Shown: positions 14,535-20,829 of the stretch, in pieces
Position numbering within the stretch: position 1 is the first letter of the stretch
Layout of the letters: the number at the start of each line of letters is the position of its first letter
Source of the DNA: Candidatus Nitrosymbiomonas sp.
GTDB lineage: Bacteria > Sysuimicrobiota > Sysuimicrobiia > Sysuimicrobiales > Humicultoraceae
Length of the DNA stretch: 20,829 bases
Direction of reading: 5' to 3'
Assembly (NCBI GenBank): GCA_020724185.1
Contig: DYHL01000014.1
Coordinates: 1 to 20,829 of the forward strand
The notes under the pieces: generated by a model
Seen by the model: only the letters and a program-made list of their open reading frames with translations
Databases searched by the model: none
Told to the model about the DNA's origin: nothing
Position numbers and translations under genes: made by a program

Positions 14535-15812
14535 ATGCGCTATCTGGCGCTTCTAGTCGGGTTCGTTTTGCTCGCGCTGTCGGGCTGGCCCGCGGCCGCC
14601 CAGACGCCCGCGGCCCGTCCGGCTCCTCTGGCCGAGTTGACCGCCACGGCCGATCAGCGCAACCCATCCATCGCGGCGGCGCGCCAGGCAGTTGCCGCTG
14701 CCGAGGCCAGGGTCGCGCTGGCACGCGCCGGCCGGGGCCCAACCGTTACGGCGTCGGGCACCGCGGCGACGGCGGGCGGCGGAACTGCTACAACGACCCC
14801 GCCCTTCTCCAGCTCCACTTCGCTCTCGGCCAGCTACCTGTTATACGACAGCGGCCAGATCGGTCACGCCGTCCGGCAGGCAGAGGCGAGCCTCAAGGCC
14901 GTCCGGCTGGCGCTGGAGGCCACGCGCCAGGACGTGGCCAACGGGGTGGCGCAGGCCTACGTGAACGTGCTGCGCGCCGAGCGCACGGTGGTGCTGCGCG
15001 AGCAGGTGATGGCGCAGAGCCACGAGTCGCTGCGCCTGGCCGAGGGACAGTTCCGGGCCGGCGTGGTGCCCCGATCCGACGTGGTGCGCGCGCAGGCAGG
15101 ACTGGCCGCTGCCGAAGGCGAGCTTATCGCGGCCCGCAACGCGGTGGATCAAACCATGGCCGCGCTGAACGTCGTCATCGGCCAGGCGCCGTCCGCGCCG
15201 ATGGCGGTTGCGCCTGCGCCGGCAGTCCCCCGGCTGACGATCGCGCCCGCGGGCCTGCCTGCGCTGATAGAGGAACGCGCAGAAGTACGCCGCGCGCTGG
15301 CCGAGATCGAGGCCGCGGAGGCAGCCCTGGCCCTTGCCCGCGCTGGCGGCGGCCTGCGGATGACCCTTGACGGCCGAGTAACGCAAGCCTTCGCGCCCTC
15401 CACGCAGACAACCTATTCGCTCGGCACCACGATCAGCTTCCCTCTCTCGGATGCGGGCCGGGTGGATGCCCAAGTTGCGGAGGCGACGGCCACCCTGGCG
15501 GCGGTGCGCGAGCGCATCCAGACTACCCGCCTGACGCTGCAGCAGCAGGGCTTCACCGCGTACCTGGCGATACTCGACGCCCGGGCGCGCATCACCAGCG
15601 CCCGCGCAGGGCTCGCGTTCGCACAGGAGTCGCTGCGCCTGGCGCAGGGGCGGTACGCCGCTGGGGCCGGGCCGTTCCTTGAGGTGGTGGACGCGCAGAC
15701 GGCGCTGGTGGCTGCCGAGGTGACGCTGGCCCGGGCGGAATTCGACGAACTGGCAGGGGTGCTGTCGCTGCGGTACGCGCTCGGGCGATCTGTAGTGGAC
15801 GGGGCGATCTAG
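14535..15812 (+). CDS. TolC-family outer-membrane channel protein
   Basis: A 425-residue outer-membrane efflux protein. A signal peptide ends near residue 22 (AAAQ). The two homologous halves of the family are visible: the first around 138-215 (AQAYVNVLRAE ... SLRLAEGQFRAG) and the second around 338-417 (FTAYLAILDAR ... SLRLAQGRYAAG), each predicted to form the long helices of the tunnel. Short beta-strand-like stretches rich in Thr, Ser and Gly (about 70-105 and 275-305) would build the barrel. AGGAGG at 14524-14529 lies five bases before ATG 14535. The length is standard. It supplies the outer-membrane exit for the MacAB-like exporter encoded just upstream and indicates a diderm cell envelope. 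Confidence 0.93.
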   Translation: MRYLALLVGFVLLALSGWPAAAQTPAARPAPLAELTATADQRNPSIAAARQAVAAAEARVALARAGRGPTVTASGTAATAGGGTATTTPPFSSSTSLSASYLLYDSGQIGHAVRQAEASLKAVRLALEATRQDVANGVAQAYVNVLRAERTVVLREQVMAQSHESLRLAEGQFRAGVVPRSDVVRAQAGLAAAEGELIAARNAVDQTMAALNVVIGQAPSAPMAVAPAPAVPRLTIAPAGLPALIEERAEVRRALAEIEAAEAALALARAGGGLRMTLDGRVTQAFAPSTQTTYSLGTTISFPLSDAGRVDAQVAEATATLAAVRERIQTTRLTLQQQGFTAYLAILDARARITSARAGLAFAQESLRLAQGRYAAGAGPFLEVVDAQTALVAAEVTLARAEFDELAGVLSLRYALGRSVVDGAI

Positions 15813-15815
15813 GGC

Positions 15816-17150
15816 ATGCACATGCGCAACCGGCTCCTGCCGCTCCTGCTGGCCCTGATCCTTGCGGTTGGGATCCCGGCGTCCCCTGCTCTTGCCCAGC
15901 CCGCTGACATCGGCGTCGGGCTCTTCCTTGAGAGCTACCGCACCCTCAGGGAAGAGAGCCTGTTCTTGCCTTCCTCGGAGACGCTGCTGCACGGCGCCGA
16001 CGCCGGTTTGCGCGGCCTGCTGCGGGAGGAAGGTCAGAACCCTGCCTCGCTGAGTGCCTTGATCGTTACCGGAGACGAACGGGGCGACCTCGAACAGACC
16101 CTGTACCGCATCGCGCAGGCGCAGACACTCGCCCGCGCCCGGCCGATTGCCGTCGTCTACGCGGCGATCTCCGGAATGGTGGCCGCGCTCCGCGATCCGA
16201 ACAGCGCCTTCTTCTCACCGGATGCCCTTGTCCAACTGAACAACCGGATCCGCGGTGAGGAGTTCGTCGGCATCGGCATCGTCATTGAGGACCGGGCCGG
16301 GCAGGCGGTCATCACGGAGGTGCTGGAGGAGTCACCGGCGATCGAGTCCGGGCTTCGTGCCGGCGACGTCATTCTCGCCGTGGACGGCGTGCCAACTGCC
16401 GGGCTGTCACTCGAACGGGTGAGCCAGATGATCCGTGGCGCCGAGGGATCGGAGGTCGCGCTGACGATACAGCGCCTTGGGGTTACGGCGCCGCAATCCG
16501 TGACGCTTGTCCGGCGCCGAATCGTGCAGCGCGTGGTGACAACCCGCGTGCTGGCTTCAGGAATCGGATATCTCCGTATATCCCAGTTCAACCAGACATC
16601 GTCCGAGATGGTTACCGTCGGGCTGCGCGAGCTCCTCGATCAGGGAGCCAGGGGCCTGGTGCTCGACCTGCGGGGCAATCCGGGCGGCCTGCTGGACGCT
16701 TCGGTGAGCATTGCCAGCCACTTCCTGGAACGCGGGGTGGTGGTGACCCTGGAGTCCGGTCGGGGTGACACGATCGCCTATACGGTCCGTCCTAGTGCCC
16801 CCAAGCACACCGGTCCGCTGGTCGTGCTGGTAGACCGCGGGAGCGCCAGCGCATCGGAGGTCGTGGCCGGAGCGCTGCAGGATGCCGGCATCAAGCTCGT
16901 GGGCACCCGAACATATGGTAAGGCCACGGTGCAGGGGGTCTACCGTCTGCGTGATGGCAGCGGGCTGCGGTTGACCGTGTCGCGGTATCTCACGCCGTTG
17001 GGCCGCGACATCGAGGGCCGGGGGCTCGTGCCGGACGTGGAGGTTGCCACCGGGGGAGCGCTGATCGGAAGCCCGGGCGACGCGCCGTTGAATCGTGCGG
17101 TGGCGATGCTCCAGCAGTCGGCGGCGCTGGTGGGCGTCGCATCCCGCTAG
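15816..17150 (+). CDS. C-terminal processing protease, S41 family (CtpA/Prc-like) with PDZ domain
   Basis: A 444-residue exported serine protease. A signal peptide covers about residues 1-28 (ending PALAQ). An N-terminal helical domain is followed by a PDZ domain (about 148-228, with GIGI and AGDVILAVDG) that captures substrate C-termini. The S41 catalytic domain contains the nucleophile Ser345 in GSASASE, the general base Lys369 in YGKATVQ and Gln373, all intact. The LRGNPGG motif precedes them. It acts in the periplasm. ATG 15816 lies three bases after the tolC-like stop; ATG 15822 is an alternative start. Its placement directly behind the channel gene suggests co-transcription with the exporter; a role in processing exported cargo or envelope proteins is inference. 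Confidence 0.95.
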   Translation: MHMRNRLLPLLLALILAVGIPASPALAQPADIGVGLFLESYRTLREESLFLPSSETLLHGADAGLRGLLREEGQNPASLSALIVTGDERGDLEQTLYRIAQAQTLARARPIAVVYAAISGMVAALRDPNSAFFSPDALVQLNNRIRGEEFVGIGIVIEDRAGQAVITEVLEESPAIESGLRAGDVILAVDGVPTAGLSLERVSQMIRGAEGSEVALTIQRLGVTAPQSVTLVRRRIVQRVVTTRVLASGIGYLRISQFNQTSSEMVTVGLRELLDQGARGLVLDLRGNPGGLLDASVSIASHFLERGVVVTLESGRGDTIAYTVRPSAPKHTGPLVVLVDRGSASASEVVAGALQDAGIKLVGTRTYGKATVQGVYRLRDGSGLRLTVSRYLTPLGRDIEGRGLVPDVEVATGGALIGSPGDAPLNRAVAMLQQSAALVGVASR

Positions 17151-17158
17151 GCGGAACC

Positions 17159-18925
17159 ATGCCAATCCAAGGTGAGATCCACCGTAGCACCTACTACGAC
17201 TCCGTGGCGCTGATGCTGGCGCAGCGGGAGGCGCGCGATCAGCCTGGAGTGGAGGACGTCGGCGTCGTCATGGCGACCGACGCGAACAAGGAGATCCTGC
17301 GCGCGGGTGGGCTGGAGTTCCCAGGGCTGGCCGGGGCGCGGGCGGACGATCTGGCGATCGTTGCCCGGGCTGCCTCAGAGGAGGAGGCGCGGGCGGCCGC
17401 CGCGTTCGCCATGCAGGTGCTCACCCGCCGCCGGGTGTCAACGGCGGGCGACGCCTACCGCCCCAAGACGGTTGCCTCGGCCGCGCGTGCCCTTCCCGAG
17501 GCCACGATCGTCCTGATCTCGGTCCCTGGGCGGTTCGCGCACTCGGTGGCGCGCGAAGCCCTGGATGCAGGCCTGCACGTCCTCCTGTTTTCGGACAACG
17601 TCCCCATCGAGCACGAGATTGCCCTGAAGGCGCGCGGCCGCGAGCAGGGACTGCTCATGATGGGACCGGACTGCGGCACCGCGATCATCGGCGGCGCAGC
17701 ATTGGGCTTCGCCAATCAGGTCCGCGCTGGACGCATCGGTCTGGTCGGCGCGGCCGGCACCGGGCTGCAGGAGGTTGCCTCGCTGATCCACCGGCTTGGC
17801 GGCGGGATCACGCACGCGATCGGTACCGGCGGGCGCGATCTCTCCTCGGCCGTCGGCGGGGTAACCATGCTGGCTGGCCTGCGGGCGCTGGAGCTCGACC
17901 CCGGCACCGAGGTGATCGTGCTGGTGAGCAAGCCGCCCGCGCCCGAGGTGGCTGGGCGGATCCTGGCCGCGGCCGCCGCCTGCGGCAAGCCGGTGGTCGC
18001 CGCCTTCGTCGGCGCGACCGTGGAACCCACCGGTCAGGTGCAGGGCGCCACGACCCTGGAGGAAGCCGCGATCCGCGCGGTGCAACTGGCCTGCGGCACA
18101 GAGGCGGCGCTGCCGCCGATGCGGTCGCTACCCGAACAGGAGGCCGGACGGTTGTCCACAGACCAGCGGTACCTGCGCGGCCTCTATAGCGGCGGCACGC
18201 TCTGCTACGAGGCGCTGGTGTTGCTGCGGCCGCACCTGGGCGCTATCTACTCGAACTCGCCCGCGGACCCTTCTGAGGCGCTTGAACCGGTGACGCGCAG
18301 CCGGGAGCACACCGTGATTGACATGGGCGGGGACGAGTTCACGCAGGGCCGTCTCCACCCGATGCTTGACCCCACCCTGCGGCTGGCGCGCCTGCGCCAG
18401 GAGGCCGCCGACCCGGAGACCGCGATCGTGCTGCTGGACGTGGTTCTGGGCTACGCCGCGCACCCCGATCCCGCCGGGGCGCTCGCGCCGGTGATCCGGG
18501 AGGTCCGCGAGCAGGCATCCCGGGAGGGGCGGCACCTCATCGTCGCAGGCTCGGTGTGCGGCACCGACGATGATCCTCAAAACGCCGGCGCGCAGCGCGC
18601 GGTGCTGGTCGAGGCCGGTGTGCTGGTCGAGGAGAGCAACGCCCGCGCCGTTCATCTCGCGCGGCTGATCGCCACCAGGCAGGGAAAACGTGAGGTGCGT
18701 TCTATGCGGAAGGTCGTCGCCGCTGCAGCGGCGACGACGGCATGGCCTGAGGTCGGGCGTGTCAGCGCGCTGCTTGGGGCGCGGCCCGCGGTCATCAATG
18801 TGGGGCTCGATTTGTTCGCCGAGAGCCTTCAGGCCCAGGGAGTGCCGGTTGTCTCCGTGGACTGGCAGCCGCCGGCCGGGGGGAAGCAGCACTTGCTGGA
18901 TCTGCTGGACAAACTGGAGGGATAG
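17159..18925 (+). CDS. fdrA: FdrA-like protein (acyl-CoA synthetase / succinyl-CoA synthetase-alpha-like; AllF homologue)
   Basis: A 588-residue protein built from CoA-binding and CoA-ligase-type Rossmann domains related to the alpha subunit of succinyl-CoA synthetase. The family motif GPDCGTAI starts at 169; the GAAGTGLQEVASLI and GTGGRDLS region mirrors the ligase core; GSVCGTDDDPQ (Ser465, Cys467, Asp470) and SNARAVHLA lie in the C-terminal domain. E. coli FdrA (also called AllF) is part of the oxamate carbamoyltransferase that acts with AllG (DUF1116) and AllH (DUF2877) in anaerobic allantoin breakdown. Here it is followed immediately by a DUF1116 gene, so the pairing is preserved. A transferase on a carbamoylated or acylated metabolite is likely; the substrate is unknown. 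ATG 17159 is eight bases after the protease stop with a weak ribosome binding site. Confidence 0.9.
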   Translation: MPIQGEIHRSTYYDSVALMLAQREARDQPGVEDVGVVMATDANKEILRAGGLEFPGLAGARADDLAIVARAASEEEARAAAAFAMQVLTRRRVSTAGDAYRPKTVASAARALPEATIVLISVPGRFAHSVAREALDAGLHVLLFSDNVPIEHEIALKARGREQGLLMMGPDCGTAIIGGAALGFANQVRAGRIGLVGAAGTGLQEVASLIHRLGGGITHAIGTGGRDLSSAVGGVTMLAGLRALELDPGTEVIVLVSKPPAPEVAGRILAAAAACGKPVVAAFVGATVEPTGQVQGATTLEEAAIRAVQLACGTEAALPPMRSLPEQEAGRLSTDQRYLRGLYSGGTLCYEALVLLRPHLGAIYSNSPADPSEALEPVTRSREHTVIDMGGDEFTQGRLHPMLDPTLRLARLRQEAADPETAIVLLDVVLGYAAHPDPAGALAPVIREVREQASREGRHLIVAGSVCGTDDDPQNAGAQRAVLVEAGVLVEESNARAVHLARLIATRQGKREVRSMRKVVAAAAATTAWPEVGRVSALLGARPAVINVGLDLFAESLQAQGVPVVSVDWQPPAGGKQHLLDLLDKLEG

Positions 18926-18929
18926 CGCC

Positions 18930-20168
18930 GTGGACATCAACGCCGCAAACCAGGAAGCGATGGGACGCGTCCTCACTGCGCAGCCGGTTCTGGTGGGTGT
19001 CGGCCGCGCGCTCGATCTCATCCCGGGCATGTCCCTGGACCTCATCCTACACGCGGGGCCGCCGATCACCTGGGAGCGCATGTCCGGCCCGCTGCGCGGC
19101 GCTATCATCGGCGGGCTGATCCTCGAAGGCCGCGCGGGCACCGAGGCCGAGGCCACGGCGCTGGTCGAGCGAGGCGGGGTCCGTTTCGAACCGTGCCATC
19201 ATCACGCCGCGGTGGGGCCGATGGCAGGCGTGACCACCGCCTCTATGCCGGTCTACGTCATCGAGAACCGCGCGGCCGGTAATCGGGCGTACTCCAACTT
19301 CAACGAGGGCTACGGCAAGGTGCTGCGCTACGGCGCCTACAGCGAGGATGTCCTGGCGCGGCTGCGTTGGATCAACGGAACCCTGGCGCCGGCTGTGGGC
19401 GATGCCCTGCAGCGCGCAGGGGGGCTCGACATGAAAGCCATGATCGCGCAGCAACTCACCATGGGTGACGAGGGCCACAACCGCAACCGGGCGGGATCGG
19501 CGATCTTCGGTCGCCTGCTGGCGCCGCACCTGGCCCGCGGCGGCCTCTCCCCAGAGGTGCTGGAGCAGGTGCTGCGCTACTTTGCCGATAACGACCTGGC
19601 GGTGCTCAATCCCGTAATGGCCGCGTGCAAGGCCACCATGGACGCCGCGCACGGGATCGCCGGCAGCACGGTTGTCACCTGCATGGCGCGCAACGGTACT
19701 GATTTCGGCATCCGGGTCTCGGGCCTGGGCGACCGCTGGTTCACTGCCCTGGCCACGGTGCCGGTTGGGCTGTACTTCCCAGGGTTCTCGGCCGCCGACG
19801 CCAACCCTGACATTGGCGACTCGACGATCACCGAGACCGCGGGCATCGGCGCGTTCGCCATGGCCGCGGCGCCTGCCATCGTGAAGTTCGTGGGCGGAAC
19901 CCCGGCAGAAGCGGCGGCCGCCACTCTAGAGATGTACGAGATCACCGTCGGCGAGAACCCGGCGTTCGGGCTGCCACCGCTGGACTTCCGCGGCACCCCG
20001 ACCGGCATTGACATCCGCAAGGTGGTGCGCACCGGCATCACCCCGCGCGTCAACACCGGGATAGCGCACAGGATGCCGGGCATCGGCCAGGTGGGCGCTG
20101 GGCTCGTGCGCCCGCCGATGGCCTGCTTCGAGCAGGCGCTGGAAGCCATGGCCGATCTCGCGACATAG
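18930..20168 (+). CDS. DUF1116 protein (YlbE/AllG-like), partner of FdrA
   Basis: A 412-residue soluble protein of the DUF1116 family, which pairs with FdrA across bacteria. Conserved landmarks are a His triplet at 90-92 in the sequence PCHHHAAVGPMAGVTT, the NFNEGYGKVLRYGAY stretch, and the polar motif GDEGHNRNRAGS starting at 179. These invariant polar clusters look catalytic, but the individual roles are not known to me. The start is GTG 18930, supported by GGAGG at 18916-18920 with a nine-base gap; upstream in-frame codons are another frame of fdrA. In the characterised allantoin pathway the partner AllH (DUF2877) is also required; no such gene occurs in this window. Confidence 0.9.
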   Translation: MDINAANQEAMGRVLTAQPVLVGVGRALDLIPGMSLDLILHAGPPITWERMSGPLRGAIIGGLILEGRAGTEAEATALVERGGVRFEPCHHHAAVGPMAGVTTASMPVYVIENRAAGNRAYSNFNEGYGKVLRYGAYSEDVLARLRWINGTLAPAVGDALQRAGGLDMKAMIAQQLTMGDEGHNRNRAGSAIFGRLLAPHLARGGLSPEVLEQVLRYFADNDLAVLNPVMAACKATMDAAHGIAGSTVVTCMARNGTDFGIRVSGLGDRWFTALATVPVGLYFPGFSAADANPDIGDSTITETAGIGAFAMAAAPAIVKFVGGTPAEAAAATLEMYEITVGENPAFGLPPLDFRGTPTGIDIRKVVRTGITPRVNTGIAHRMPGIGQVGAGLVRPPMACFEQALEAMADLAT

Positions 20169-20193
20169 AAGGAGTTCCACAGGCAGATCCATC

Positions 20194-20200
20194 AGGAGGT
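20194..20200 (+). promoter_or_regulatory. Near-perfect Shine-Dalgarno sequence before the RidA-family gene
   Basis: AGGAGGT, an almost complete anti-16S match, sits eight bases before ATG 20209. It is the best ribosome binding site in the window and suggests the small RidA-type protein is made in larger amounts than its FdrA and DUF1116 neighbours, whose sites are weaker. Confidence 0.8.
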
Positions 20201-20208
20201 GTCCGGCA

Positions 20209-20667
20209 ATGAAGGTCGAGGCAAAGCTCGCCGAGATGGGACTTGAGCTCCCCAGCGCGCCTAAGCCCGTCGCGAACTACGTCCGCACGGTGCGCGCGGG
20301 GAACCTGCTGTTCGTCTCGGGGCACGGGCCCTACCGTGATGGGAAGCTACAGTTCCTCGGCAAGGTCGGAGGGGACCTGACGGTAGAGGAAGGCCACCAG
20401 GCCGCCCGGCTGGTGGCGCTCAACTGCCTGGCCTCGGTGAAGGAGGCGCTGGGCGATCTCGACCGCGTGAAGCGGGTGGTGAAGCTGCTGGGCATGGTCA
20501 ACTGCCCGCCGGAGTTTGGGCAGCAGCCCGAGGTGATCAACGGTGCCTCGGACCTGCTGGTGGAGCTGTACGGGGATGCCGGGCGCCACGCCCGATCGGC
20601 GGTTGGGATGAACGCGCTCCCGCGGGGGATCGCGGTGGAGATCGAGATGGTGCTGGAGGTCGAGTAG
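20209..20667 (+). CDS. RidA (YjgF/YER057c/UK114) family protein
   Basis: A 152-residue member of the Rid superfamily, of the longer subgroup beginning with a LAEMGLELP-like helix and containing NYVRTVRAGNLLFVSGHGP. Canonical RidA deaminates reactive enamine/imine intermediates such as 2-aminoacrylate. The arginine that binds the carboxylate of the imine in RidA corresponds to Arg129 in HARSAVGMNALP. Many members of this subgroup have no tested activity. The protein is soluble and expected to be a trimer. It lies 40 bases after the DUF1116 stop and has an excellent ribosome binding site. A role in removing an unstable intermediate made by the FdrA/DUF1116 pair is plausible but inferred. Confidence 0.92.
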   Translation: MKVEAKLAEMGLELPSAPKPVANYVRTVRAGNLLFVSGHGPYRDGKLQFLGKVGGDLTVEEGHQAARLVALNCLASVKEALGDLDRVKRVVKLLGMVNCPPEFGQQPEVINGASDLLVELYGDAGRHARSAVGMNALPRGIAVEIEMVLEVE

Positions 20668-20675
20668 GAACCGGC

Positions 20676-20829
20676 GTGGGCGGCAGGCCGCATGTGGCTC
20701 CTGCGGGCCAAGGCATTTGGGAGATGCGGGCAGTGGGGAGCGACAGGCGAATGCTCTACTTCGCGGCCCAGGGAAACAGATTCGTTGTTCTCCATGGACT
20801 GGCAAAGGGCGGATGGGAAATACCGGACC
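20676..20829 (+). pseudogene. C-terminal half of a HigB/RelE-type (Gp49-like) toxin, apparently 5'-truncated and cut by the window end
   Basis: The frame containing ATG 20751 reads, from about 20691, HVAPAGQGIWEMRAV, then RRMLYFAAQGNRFVVLHG and LAKGGWEIP. This matches the central and C-terminal part of HigB/Gp49-type mRNA interferases (pattern G-x-G-L-W-E-L-R ... V-L-Y-F ... R-F-V-L-L-H-G-F-x-K). The normal first 50 or so residues are missing: upstream this frame runs into the RidA gene without toxin-like sequence. Possible in-frame starts are GTG 20676, GTG 20694, ATG 20724 and ATG 20751, none with a good ribosome binding site. A decayed toxin gene is most likely; a frameshifted or unusually short functional protein cannot be ruled out because the 3' end lies outside. 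Confidence 0.6.

Noticed and set aside
18926..20829. DUF2877 (AllH-like) or carbamate kinase gene expected next to FdrA and DUF1116
   Set aside because: Only the DUF1116 and RidA genes and the toxin fragment fit this stretch; no frame on either strand has features of those families.
1..20829. CRISPR arrays, tRNA or rRNA genes, insertion sequences, integrases or attachment sites
   Set aside because: No regularly spaced repeats, no tRNA-like cloverleaf or rRNA sequence in the short gaps, and no transposase or integrase motifs in any frame.

Overview
The window is a GC-rich bacterial segment in which every gene I can support lies on the + strand, with very short gaps and many start/stop overlaps (ATGA, GTGA, TGATG). 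A TolC-type outer-membrane channel, a MacAB-type exporter and a LIV-type ABC importer with a separate signal-peptide-bearing binding protein point to a diderm bacterium. The gene mix resembles uncultivated GC-rich soil or sediment lineages (Armatimonadota-related or Rokubacteria-like groups are candidates), but this placement is only an impression from gene content.

Layout. (1) 1-755: about 177 bases with no convincing gene, then the 2Fe-2S subunit of a CoxS/XdhC-type molybdenum hydroxylase. Its large and FAD subunits are not in view. (2) 756-10478: a TetR-type regulator is translationally coupled to a metabolic and transport block. This holds a ketoacyl-synthase-III-like enzyme with serine at the catalytic cysteine position, an AMP-forming acyl-CoA ligase, an alpha/beta hydrolase, a complete LIV-type ABC importer (binding protein, two permeases, two ATPases), a 3-hydroxybutyrate-dehydrogenase-like SDR and a MaoC/PhaJ-type enoyl-CoA hydratase. 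A strong RNA hairpin separates the binding-protein gene from the permeases. (3) 10522-17150: an export block with a MacA-like adaptor, a MacB-like ATPase and permease as separate genes, a strong hairpin, a small membrane-anchored Gly-rich protein, a TolC-like channel and an S41 C-terminal processing protease. (4) 17159-20667: FdrA, a DUF1116 protein and a RidA-family protein. The first two are homologues of two of the three components of the oxamate carbamoyltransferase of anaerobic allantoin breakdown; the third component and carbamate kinase are absent here. (5) From about 20676 to the end: the C-terminal half of a HigB/RelE-type toxin, which looks 5'-truncated and runs off the window.

Working model (inference). 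The TetR protein controls uptake of a carboxylic or hydroxy acid by the LIV-type importer, activation to a CoA thioester by the ligase, and processing by the KAS-III-like protein, hydrolase, hydratase and dehydrogenase, perhaps toward the 3-hydroxybutyrate/acetoacetate pool. The efflux block and the FdrA block appear to be independent functions appended on the same strand. No RNA genes, CRISPR arrays, insertion sequences or integrase genes were seen.
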